Part shown: positions 7,439 through 13,314 of the stretch, piece after piece
Position numbering within the stretch: the first letter of the stretch is position 1
Layout: every line of letters begins with the position of its first letter
Assembly: GCA_964464635.1 (NCBI GenBank)
Contig: CAYXGT010000068.1
Coordinates: 1-15,675 of the forward strand
Length of the DNA stretch: 15,675 nt
Source: CAYLMG01 sp964464635
GTDB taxonomy: Bacteria; Planctomycetota; Phycisphaerae; Sedimentisphaerales; Anaerobacaceae
Direction: 5' to 3'
The notes under the pieces: model-generated
What the model was told of the DNA's origin: nothing
What the model saw: the letters and a program-made list of their open reading frames with translations, nothing else
Databases searched by the model: none
Position numbers and translations under genes: made by a program

Positions 7439-8125
7439 TTACCTGCACGCCTTTCGAATCGCCTCTATCGCGGTTGCTCTGTCCCGCTCGGCGAATATCG
7501 CGTTGCCCGCTACCAGCGTATCCGCTCCGTAAGAGACTGCTATTTGAGCTGTTTGCGGATTTATCCCTCCATCCACCTCTACTCTTATATCGGGCCCGAC
7601 CATTTCCCTGACCTTAGAAACCTTCTTCGCCGCCTCGGGCATAAAGTCCTGTGCGCCGAATCCCGGATGCACGGTCATCACAAGTATCATATCGCACAAG
7701 AGAGCGAATTCTTTTATTGTTTCAGCCGGCGTCTCAGGATTAAGACACAACCCTGCTGTTACACCGTAAGAATGTATCTTCTCGATTAATTTGCCGGGCT
7801 GTTTTTCAGCCTCGATGTGAAAAGTTATATGATTAACGCCGGCCTCGATGAAGGTTTCTGCATATCGCGAAGGCTCGCTTATCATAAGGTGGCTGTCGAA
7901 GACAAGGCTGCTGTATTTGCGGAGCTTTTCGACTACGGGCGGGCCGATAGTAATATTCGGCACGAAGTGGCCGTCCATTATATCTAAGTGCACCACCTTC
8001 ACGCCCGCCGATTCCACAGCCTTTATCTCATCTGCCAGGTGTGCAAAGTCAGCGCTCAATATCGACGGTACAACCTCGATTGAGCCTGCTTTTGGAAGCC
8101 GTTTAGTGTTCATTTTTTCAGCCAC
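7439..8125 (-). CDS. rpe: Ribulose-phosphate 3-epimerase
   Basis: A TIM-barrel epimerase interconverting ribulose 5-phosphate and xylulose 5-phosphate in the pentose phosphate pathway. Visible signatures in order are VPSILSADF, HLDIMDGHFVPNITIGP, DSHLMI, the phosphate-proximal MTVHPGFGAQ, EVDGGIN and AGNAIF. The open frame extends to 8182, but a promoter with its expected start near 8181 argues against that start. The GTG at 8125 has an AAGGA site at suitable spacing and gives 228 residues; ATG at 8113 (MNTKRL, 224 residues) is the main alternative. It is the first housekeeping gene downstream of the accessory island. Confidence 0.94.
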   Translation of the reverse strand: MAEKMNTKRLPKAGSIEVVPSILSADFAHLADEIKAVESAGVKVVHLDIMDGHFVPNITIGPPVVEKLRKYSSLVFDSHLMISEPSRYAETFIEAGVNHITFHIEAEKQPGKLIEKIHSYGVTAGLCLNPETPAETIKEFALLCDMILVMTVHPGFGAQDFMPEAAKKVSKVREMVGPDIRVEVDGGINPQTAQIAVSYGADTLVAGNAIFAERDRATAIEAIRKACR

Positions 8126-8187
8126 TAAGCTTTTCCTTAATTTTTTAAAAAGCAGATAAACTGTGAAATCAGAGCTCGGCATGGCTC

Positions 8188-8215
8188 AGTATATAGATTT
8201 TAATGCCGATAGCAA
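8188..8215 (-). promoter_or_regulatory. Promoter for rpe
   Basis: The minus strand shows TTGCTA (8210-8215), a 16-base spacer, then TATACT (8188-8193), a good sigma-70 type match. Initiation would be expected near 8181, about 55 bases upstream of the GTG at 8125. It gives rpe transcription independent of the toxin-antitoxin pair upstream, and favours the shorter rpe start. Confidence 0.55.
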
Positions 8216-8251
8216 GAAAGTATTTGTATGTACACCACCAAAAGGCCCACT

Positions 8252-8581
8252 TTAAGAAAGTGCGTATGATGCGCTTTCAGGGACAAACTCAACTTGAACC
8301 CTTTTGTGTAAGGCTACACCGATTTTTCTCAACATAGCAAGGCTGTAACCGTTGTAATCGGCGTCTTCCAAACGGCTGATAACCGACTGCGTTGTTCCGA
8401 CGAGCTTGGCTAATTGTTTTTGGCTTAAACCGGCTTGCATCCTTAGCTCGTAAATCTGTTCCGCTATATTTAGATTTTCTCGTTCTCTTTCGAGAGACTC
8501 AAGTCGTTTCTTGTTATCTCCGATATAGCGTTTATGTAAAATCTTCACGGCATTACTGGTTGTTTTTTTCTTCTTTGTCAT
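8252..8581 (-). CDS. HigA-like XRE-family antitoxin
   Basis: A 109-residue protein with a lysine-rich N-terminus, a helical middle, and a Cro/CI-type helix-turn-helix at about 46-72 (LRMQAGLSQKQLAKLVGTT followed by QSVISRLED). The C-terminal strand HKRVQVEFV is common in HigA-type antitoxins. It starts 2 bases after the toxin stop and has a strong AGGAGAG ribosome site, consistent with translational coupling. As the second gene of a toxin-first pair it probably neutralises the upstream toxin and represses the shared promoter through the inverted repeat at 8974-8991. A short palindrome (CACTTT-AAG-AAAGTG, 8248-8262) spans its stop codon. Confidence 0.88.
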   Translation of the reverse strand: MTKKKKTTSNAVKILHKRYIGDNKKRLESLERERENLNIAEQIYELRMQAGLSQKQLAKLVGTTQSVISRLEDADYNGYSLAMLRKIGVALHKRVQVEFVPESASYALS

Positions 8582-8583
8582 AG

Positions 8584-8955
8584 TTATAGCTCTCCTGTAT
8601 AAGTATGAGCTTTTGGTTCTTTCTCATAGTTTCGTAAATTGCTTATTGCTGTTTTAATTTCACTTTTCGGCACTTTCTTAATTTTGGTACAACCGTGTGA
8701 AAGAAGCACTACGTCCTTGCCGATAAAGGCGTATAATATACGGTAATTGACGTTCCCATATTTTGACCGCAATTCATATATGCCTTTATCCAGATAGTCA
8801 CAAATCGGCCTTCTTAATTCATATCCTTTTTCCTGAAGTAACTCTATTCTTGTAATACATTTATCTTGAGCTTTCGCAGGGATAGTATCAAGCCATTCGA
8901 TTAGTGGCACACTTCCATCTGCTTGATTGTATATAACTATAGTCGTCCTCGGCAT
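8584..8955 (-). CDS. HigB/RelE-type toxin (phage Gp49-like family)
   Basis: A 123-residue protein matching the Gp49-like branch of the RelE/ParE superfamily. Visible signatures are LIEWLDTIPAKAQDKCITRI, then DKGIYELRSKYGNVNYRILY, and VVLLSHGCTKIKKVPKSEI. Family members are ribosome-dependent or free mRNA endonucleases inhibited by the partner antitoxin. The order, toxin first and antitoxin second, is that of higBA. The ATG at 8955 is preceded by AGAGG. The conserved basic and aromatic residues (ELR, NYRILY) are present, so the gene appears intact. Actual toxicity and target are inferred. Confidence 0.88.
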   Translation of the reverse strand: MPRTTIVIYNQADGSVPLIEWLDTIPAKAQDKCITRIELLQEKGYELRRPICDYLDKGIYELRSKYGNVNYRILYAFIGKDVVLLSHGCTKIKKVPKSEIKTAISNLRNYEKEPKAHTYTGEL

Positions 8956-8969
8956 CCTGACCTCTATTT

Positions 8970-9000
8970 ATAATATCGCATATTTGCGATAATAGTTCAA
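8970..9000 (-). promoter_or_regulatory. Toxin-antitoxin promoter with inverted-repeat operator
   Basis: On the minus strand TTGAAC (8995-9000) and TATTAT (8970-8975) form a promoter with a long 19-base spacer just upstream of the toxin gene. The spacer contains a perfect inverted repeat, TATCGCA-TATT-TGCGATA (8974-8991), which also touches the -10 box. This is where a HigA-like repressor dimer would block RNA polymerase, so it is a good candidate autoregulatory operator. Confidence 0.65.
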
Positions 9001-9495
9001 GCAAAAAATCGATATTTTTAAAAAAATAAATTTAGCCCTATAAAACTTTTTTGTCTTAAGATGTTAAAGTACCCATTATTTTCTATTAAATCCAGTCAAT
9101 TTTTCTTGAAGAATCTCTTAAGGCGGTGATTAAAGGCGCATAAGCACATTCTCTGCCTCTTTTCCGGTTGCATTATATATAAAGAAGTGGTAAAATTATG
9201 AAGGTTCTATTACACAGGTAAATAAAAGGAGATTGCCTAAGAGACGAAAAATTCCTTATATGTCATCGGCTGCGATGTTTGTGAAATTTGTTACATTTTT
9301 AATCAAGCATAATCATTGTTTTTGAGGTAATTGCGAGACCTGCAAAGTAGACCGGGCAGTATTAGAGGTTAATTTGTTTGAGCAAAAATAGAAAAATCTA
9401 AATAGTTTTTATGCTTATAATATATACTAAACTTTAAGTGTATTGCTTTATGAACCCAAAGGTTTATAAATAAATGTTGTTACTGAAGAATTATA
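9001..9495. other. AT-rich intergenic region with no intact gene
   Basis: About 500 bases between the divergent toxin gene and the dockerin gene. The only frames are very short: an ATG-started 21-codon frame near 9260 and a gene-like fragment on the minus strand at 9130-9195. A TATAAT at 9416-9421 could serve as a -10 box for the plus-strand gene at 9496, but I see no matching -35. Nothing else is supported. Confidence 0.5.
9130..9195 (-). pseudogene. Short coding-like remnant or dispersed repeat
   Basis: Between two in-frame stops the minus strand reads about 21 codons ending IYNATGKEAENVLMRL and a TAA stop. There is no plausible start with a ribosome site. Base composition is higher in GC than the flanks. 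I have an impression that similar 'TGKEAENVLMRL' endings occur in predicted proteins of related planctomycetes, which would make it a dispersed repeat, but I cannot verify that. It could also be the 3' end of a lost gene or chance. Confidence 0.3.
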
Positions 9496-10179
9496 ATGAA
9501 ACCTAAGAAATTAAATTTGCTTGAAAGAATAGGTTTAAGTGTGCTTTCAGTTTTCGGATTAGTGAAATTAGCTAATGCAGGAGACATAAAAATAATAAAT
9601 AATAGTCCAAATGTTGCTGGGAGTTCAATGAATATTAAAAATATTGAAGGAGCTACAGAGGGTTATGATGCTAGCTTTGATTTTGATTACAATCCGAGTG
9701 GTACATCTAAACTTAGAATTTATTCTTTTAATCCTAATTGTCTACCATATACAGATAAGTTATCAATAGATAGCAGGGGGATAAATAGTGTTACCCCTTT
9801 TCATAATGAACTTTATTGTAATGATAATGGTGTTGATGCTCAGAATTTTATAAAGTTTAAGATTCAAGATAATACCCATTTAGAATGGAAAACTATCTTT
9901 GCAGAAAGATATGGTTTGGATGATATTAATGATGTGAATAATGTGAAGAATGTTTGGGATGTAAAAATAGTTAATAATACCTATTTGCAATTACCAGATT
10001 TGGTTGATCAAAGCCAAGGGGTATATGACAATATATTAAGAAAAGATTATAACCACGCCGACCTCAACAGAGATGGAAAAGTTGATTTTAAAGATTATGC
10101 AATATTTGCAAATAATTGGAAAAGAATAGATTATGGTTGTAAAAGGAAGCAACCCAAATGCTTTAGGAGATTATGCTGA
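9496..10179 (+). CDS. Secreted dockerin-domain protein, frameshifted at its end
   Basis: A 227-residue reading frame, the only clear plus-strand gene. The N-terminus has a signal peptide: lysines at 3-5, a hydrophobic core around LSVLSVFGLVKLANA, and likely cleavage after the ANA near residue 28. The middle (about 30-180) is Asn/Asp-rich and unrecognised. Near residues 187-209 lies a dockerin calcium-binding repeat, DLNRDGKVDFKDYAIF. The last 16 or so residues (RKQPKCFRRLC) look like out-of-frame translation, because the second dockerin half continues one frame over. Codon use is strikingly AT-rich compared with the housekeeping genes, suggesting acquisition or relaxed composition; only the dockerin start is more GC-rich. 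Dockerins bind cohesins outside the cell; the partner is unknown. Confidence 0.7.
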   Translation: MKPKKLNLLERIGLSVLSVFGLVKLANAGDIKIINNSPNVAGSSMNIKNIEGATEGYDASFDFDYNPSGTSKLRIYSFNPNCLPYTDKLSIDSRGINSVTPFHNELYCNDNGVDAQNFIKFKIQDNTHLEWKTIFAERYGLDDINDVNNVKNVWDVKIVNNTYLQLPDLVDQSQGVYDNILRKDYNHADLNRDGKVDFKDYAIFANNWKRIDYGCKRKQPKCFRRLC

Positions 10180-10306
10180 CTTAACAGATGTTTATGATGC
10201 AGAAGGGAATTTAAGTTTATATGGGGATGGAAAAAATGATTATGGTGATTTAGAAGTTTTTGTTGGTGAATATGGTTGGGATGCAAACGACCCAAACACC
10301 TGGTAA
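10145..10306 (+). pseudogene. Out-of-frame C-terminal half of the dockerin domain
   Basis: Dropping one A from the AAAA run at 10141-10144 joins the preceding frame to one that reads GSNPNALGDYADLTDVY, then LYGDGKNDYGDLEVFVGEYG, and ends DANDPNTW and TAA at 10304-10306. This supplies the second calcium-binding repeat expected of a dockerin. The restored protein would have 269 residues (9496-10306). The cause may be a real inactivating mutation, a base-calling or assembly error in a homopolymer, or recoding. Confidence 0.7.
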
Positions 10307-10328
10307 GAACAAACAGAAAAGCTGTTGC

Positions 10329-10508
10329 TTAAATTAAAACATCTTCGAAGGTTTTTCTGACATCTTCAATCTGCTGATTATTTAATTCATTTATTAAAGT
10401 ATTTATTTTAGTTGAAAAATCTTCTGCTTTTAATATCATATCATTGCATGATTCTTTTGTTGCTTGAGAGGTTTGTTCTGTTTCTATGTAGTATTGTTTG
10501 TCAATTCT
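10329..10508 (-). pseudogene. Possible gene remnant, coiled-coil-like
   Basis: The minus strand is open for 59 codons with coherent, charged composition (for example DMILKAEDFSTKINTLINEL and QQIEDVRKTFEDVLI) before a TAA at 10329-10331. There is no good start codon: an in-frame stop lies just upstream at 10509-10511 and the first ATG is internal (NDM). It looks like the 3' end of a degraded gene encoding a helical protein. Function is not recognisable. The AT-rich background makes a chance frame possible. Confidence 0.3.
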
Positions 10509-10536
10509 TTATTTATATAAAAAATCGAAATTTTTC

Positions 10537-10564
10537 TTGATAAATCGGCCTAATTTTATATAAT
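10537..10564 (+). promoter_or_regulatory. Candidate sigma-70 type promoter, plus strand
   Basis: TTGATA (10537-10542), a 16-base spacer and a perfect TATAAT (10559-10564) are followed directly by the GC-rich hairpin element at 10571-10633. Transcription would start near 10571. No real protein gene lies downstream on this strand, so if active it makes a non-coding RNA or an antisense transcript toward pgk. AT-rich DNA gives such matches by chance. Confidence 0.4.
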
Positions 10565-10570
10565 ACTCAT

Positions 10571-10633
10571 AATTGGGGGAGGCCCAACTTAGGGGCTGCG
10601 GAACTCCGCACGAAAGAGCCAGCAGGCCAAGTC
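10571..10633 (+). other. GC-rich structured element of unknown type
   Basis: A GC-rich stretch embedded in very AT-rich DNA. It can pair as TGCGG-AACT-CCGCA (10597-10610), with outer pairing options ACTT/AAGT (10587-10590 with 10629-10632) and GGCC/GGCC (10581-10584 with 10625-10628), and a CGAAAG segment between. It could be a small structured RNA, a leader, or a dispersed repeat. It does not match any riboswitch consensus I can recall. Confidence 0.35.
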
Positions 10634-10842
10634 AAAATTTATTCGTAAGCTCTTTATTAACAAGGAGTAGCGAATGTTCAATGATCACGAATATCGAGTA
10701 TCTGGCATCGAGAATCCGTCCTCATTTCTCTGGTTTTTATTGAAAGTTGGATGTTCGACGTTCTATGTTGGACGTTTATCCTCTATCCTCACTCCTCTAC
10801 ATCTGTCGAGAGAGCTCTACAAATCAGCCCTTTTTATGCAAA

Positions 10843-11032
10843 ACGAACCCAATTTGTACCACGGGCATCCTGCCCGTGGCTCATCGCTAAGTGTCTGCGG
10901 TATAAGCAGATATGTAAATGTATGTCCTTCCGGATTAGCCGAAAACGAGCGAAAAAACGAACCCAAACGAACCCAAAACGAACCCAATTTTAGCCCAAAA
11001 TTGGCTTCGTTTTTACCGAACAAACCCAATTT
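10843..11032. repeat. ACGAACCCAA short direct repeats
   Basis: The decamer ACGAACCCAA occurs at 10843-10852, 10957-10966, 10967-10976 and 10978-10987, the last three nearly back to back. A related AAACCCAATTTC is at 11022-11033. On the plus strand it translates as NEPN/KPNF-type repeats that I associate with spurious predicted proteins in Phycisphaerae genomes. Confidence 0.75.
10859..10879. repeat. Perfect 9-3-9 hairpin repeat
   Basis: CCACGGGCA-TCC-TGCCCGTGG forms a perfect 9-base stem with a 3-base loop. The same design, CACGGRC core arms with a 3-base loop, recurs at 13228-13248 and 13252-13270, so it is one member of a small hairpin family within this window. No U-tract follows, so it is not a standard terminator. 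Confidence 0.75.
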
Positions 11033-11140
11033 CAAAGCCAATTATGTTAATCTGGGTAATTTACACCAAAGATACTTGTGCTCTTATGCACCTGCGTCTC
11101 TTCGAAAATCCCTGAAATCTGCGCCCAATAGTTTGCGGAA

Positions 11141-12379
11141 TTATTTTTCATCCAGGATTGCAAGGCAGAGGAATTTTTTGCCTTCGAGAAATTCGAGAGA
11201 AGCTCCGCCGCCAGTCGAGATATGGCTGACCTTGTCTTCAAGGCCGAGCTTCTGTATCGCGCTGGCGCTGTCACCGCCGCCAATTACACTGCGGGCGCCT
11301 TTATCAGTTGCATCCGCCACGGCCTTGGCGACGGCCTTGGTTCCTTCATCGAACGGCTCGGTCTCGAATACGCCCATAGGCCCGTTCCAGACTATTGTTT
11401 TGGCTCCTTCGAGTTTTTCCGCGAAAAGTTTTTGTGTTTCCGGCCCGATATCTAATCCCAGCCAGCCGTCATCTATATCTTTACCAACGGTTTTATGCTC
11501 TGCGCCTGCTTTCGCCTCTTTGGCTACGACTGAGTCTTCGGGCAGAACAACTTCGCACTCGGCATCTTTGGCCTGCGTAAGCAGGGCAGTCGCTTTATCA
11601 AGAAAGTCGTCCTCAACCCGGCTATTTCCGATTTTGTGTCCCTCGGCCTTGAGAAAGGTATATGCCATCGCGCCGCCGATGAGTATCATATCAACCTTAT
11701 CGATAAGGTTCTCGATAACGCCGATTTTGTCCGACACCTTTGCTCCGCCGAGAATTGCGACAAAGGGTTTTTCAGGATTGCTTACAGTACGCCCGAGAAA
11801 CCTGAGCTCTTTTTCGATTAAGAAGCCGATTACACGTGGTTTACCTTCCATAAGCGTAGGCACCGTGTACATTGATGCATTGTCCCTGTGTGCCGTTCCG
11901 AAGGCGTCATCGACATATACATCTGCCAAATCTGCGAGCTGTTTTGCGAACCCGTCTTTTGCTTCGCGGAGCTGCTCATCTTCCTTCGCAGCTTTATCCT
12001 TTATAGTCTCTTCTTTGTGGAATCGCAGGTTCTCCAGGAGCATCGCCTCTCCGGCTTTAAGCTCGGCTGCTTTTGCTTTAACTTCATCGCCTATGCAGTC
12101 ATTGACAAAAATGACATTTTTTCCGAGAAGCTGCGATAGTCTTTTCGCAACGGGCTTCAGCGAGAGTTTTTCGTCTATTTCGCCTTTCGGCCTGCCTAAG
12201 TGGCTCATTAGAATCAGTGCTCCGCCTCCATTGAGCACCGCTTTTATCGTCGGCAGGGCTTTGACTATGCGGTCATCGCTGGTAATGTTGCAGTTATCGT
12301 CAAGCGGTACGTTAAAATCGACTCGCATCAGAACCTTTTTGCCTTTGACGTCGATATCAGCTACAGTTTTCTTAGCCAT
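11141..12379 (-). CDS. pgk: Phosphoglycerate kinase
   Basis: Pgk transfers the phosphoryl group of 1,3-bisphosphoglycerate to ADP in lower glycolysis. The 412-residue protein has the N-terminal RVDFNVP at 19-25, the SHLGRPKG substrate loop, LENLRFHKEE, and the C-terminal nucleotide-binding GGGDSASAI and STGGGASLEFLEGK. An AGGAGA site six bases upstream supports the ATG at 12379. It lies 34 bases after the NDK-like gene, and gapA is just beyond, giving a gapA-ndk-pgk glycolytic cluster. Confidence 0.97.
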   Translation of the reverse strand: MAKKTVADIDVKGKKVLMRVDFNVPLDDNCNITSDDRIVKALPTIKAVLNGGGALILMSHLGRPKGEIDEKLSLKPVAKRLSQLLGKNVIFVNDCIGDEVKAKAAELKAGEAMLLENLRFHKEETIKDKAAKEDEQLREAKDGFAKQLADLADVYVDDAFGTAHRDNASMYTVPTLMEGKPRVIGFLIEKELRFLGRTVSNPEKPFVAILGGAKVSDKIGVIENLIDKVDMILIGGAMAYTFLKAEGHKIGNSRVEDDFLDKATALLTQAKDAECEVVLPEDSVVAKEAKAGAEHKTVGKDIDDGWLGLDIGPETQKLFAEKLEGAKTIVWNGPMGVFETEPFDEGTKAVAKAVADATDKGARSVIGGGDSASAIQKLGLEDKVSHISTGGGASLEFLEGKKFLCLAILDEK

Positions 12380-12413
12380 AGTAGTCTCCTGTGTTTCTTT
12401 GAATGCGATTTTG

Positions 12414-13154
12414 TTAAGCCTTTGTATTTCTATTGATGAGATATTTCGCTATCACACTGTTCAAACTTGCCTTTGCTGTTTTTTTCTGTGCGTGGCTGCG
12501 GAGGATATCCAGGTCGGTTTTCCAGGCCACGTCTCCGGGGGCCAGCAGAAATATGCTCTGGGGCTCATAGGTATCATAAAGCCGGCCATCCTTGTAATAG
12601 TAGTGCGTCTGGCATATCTCGGTTGCGTAGGCCCGCATAAGCGGGGGGATATCGTGCGGCAGGAACCAGAGCTTGATTTCCCGCTCGGCCTCGGCGGCTG
12701 TGGCGGAGGCGTGGATAAGATTATCCATTCGATTGTCGATGGTTTTTCCCTTTGCGTCTTTGATTGGCACCAGTGTTCCCAGCGACCTGAGGCAGCCGGG
12801 CCTTTCCTCTCTTGCCTGGATCGGGTTGGTCGGGCCTGCAATTCTGCGGATTGTCTTCAGGACATCGGCGCCCTGATAAACAATCGTGATGACTCTGCGT
12901 TTCCATTTTTCATTTTCAGGGTAATGGGCCTTGCCTGTAATAAAATCGAGCAGGGCATCATAAAAAACTTTTCCTTTATGCTCGGCGTAGTGTTCTTCAG
13001 CAAGCATTATGTTGACATTGACAATCTTGGCGGCTGCGAAACGCGCCCCTGTATGAAATTCTGATAGCTGAGAAAGGATAAATCCCGTGATGGAATTTTT
13101 AAGGGCGTCCGGCTTAATGAGCACGAGTGTTTGTTCAAGCTCTTTTTTATTCAT
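12414..13154 (-). CDS. Extended nucleoside-diphosphate-kinase-like protein
   Basis: NDK exchanges gamma-phosphates between nucleoside di- and triphosphates through a phosphohistidine. This 246-residue protein keeps the NDK core: Lys14 in LIKPDALK, Tyr56 and Phe64 in HYAEHKGKVFYDALL, Arg103/104 and Thr109 in IRRIAGPTNP, Arg123, Asn145 and the catalytic His148 in NLIHAS. It is about 100 residues longer than the standard enzyme. There are inserts near 73-86 and 129-143 and an extra C-terminal domain of about 80 residues (165-246) rich in Tyr and charged residues. The ATG at 13154 with an AGGAA site is chosen; the upstream open frame is hairpin repeat. All key residues are present, so it is probably catalytic, but the extra domain is unassigned. 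Confidence 0.85.
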   Translation of the reverse strand: MNKKELEQTLVLIKPDALKNSITGFILSQLSEFHTGARFAAAKIVNVNIMLAEEHYAEHKGKVFYDALLDFITGKAHYPENEKWKRRVITIVYQGADVLKTIRRIAGPTNPIQAREERPGCLRSLGTLVPIKDAKGKTIDNRMDNLIHASATAAEAEREIKLWFLPHDIPPLMRAYATEICQTHYYYKDGRLYDTYEPQSIFLLAPGDVAWKTDLDILRSHAQKKTAKASLNSVIAKYLINRNTKA

Positions 13155-13227
13155 CTTTCTATTCCTGCAAATAAAATGCCCTGCAACAAAAAAGCACCGG
13201 TGCAATCGGCATTTCGCAAGATGCGTA

Positions 13228-13270
13228 ACACGGACATCTTGTCCGTGTAAACACGGGCTGGAAGCCCGTG
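13228..13270. repeat. Two tandem hairpins of the CACGGRC family
   Basis: ACACGGACA-TCT-TGTCCGTGT (13228-13248, 9-base stem) is followed three bases later by CACGGGCT-GGA-AGCCCGTG (13252-13270, 8-base stem). Both have 3-base loops like the copy at 10859. Minus-strand translation reads RASSPCLHGQDVRVT, a phrase I recognise from spurious N-terminal extensions in planctomycete annotations. Confidence 0.75.
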
Positions 13271-13272
13271 CT

Positions 13273-13306
13273 ACAACGGCCCGTCCGAAAGAGCACGGGC
13301 CGCTGT
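13273..13306 (-). terminator. Strong hairpin just after gapA, possible terminator
   Basis: ACA-A-CGGCCCGT (13273-13284) pairs with ACGGGCCG-C-TGT (13295-13306) around a 10-base loop, giving an 11-pair stem with one mismatch. It starts 9 bases past the gapA stop codon on the minus strand. There is no run of U after it, so it may attenuate or stabilise the gapA mRNA end rather than terminate. It could equally be a third member of the neighbouring hairpin repeats. Confidence 0.45.
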
Positions 13307-13314
13307 CGCTAATT

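Larger units (their letters stand above)
10674..11140. other. Repeat-rich non-coding region downstream of pgk
   Basis: About 470 bases without a convincing gene. A long plus-strand frame starts at 10674 after an AAGGAG, but it runs antisense through pgk and the NDK-like gene and its local translation is repeat-like (NEPNLYHGHPARGSS, NEPKRTQNEPNF, NKPNF). Contents include near-duplicate TGTTCGACGTT / TGTTGGACGTT around 10752-10776, a 9-bp hairpin at 10859-10879 and the ACGAACCCAA repeats at 10843-11032. No terminator for pgk is evident. Confidence 0.6.

Noticed and set aside
8126..8182. Longer rpe start at 8182
   Set aside because: No ribosome site, and a good promoter predicts a transcription start at about that position.
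10571..10633. c-di-GMP (GEMM) or other known riboswitch
   Set aside because: The CGAAAG segment is suggestive, but the conserved GGCAAACC and GACGCAAAGCC blocks are absent and no gene follows.
10843..10987. CRISPR array
   Set aside because: The repeat units are only 10 bases and mostly contiguous without unique spacers, and no cas gene is present.
10674..13064. A 796-codon plus-strand open frame with an AAGGAG site and an upstream promoter-like sequence
   Set aside because: Most of it is antisense to pgk and the NDK-like gene, both of which have full family motifs. Its first part is repeat-derived (NEPN-type) and no domain is recognisable.
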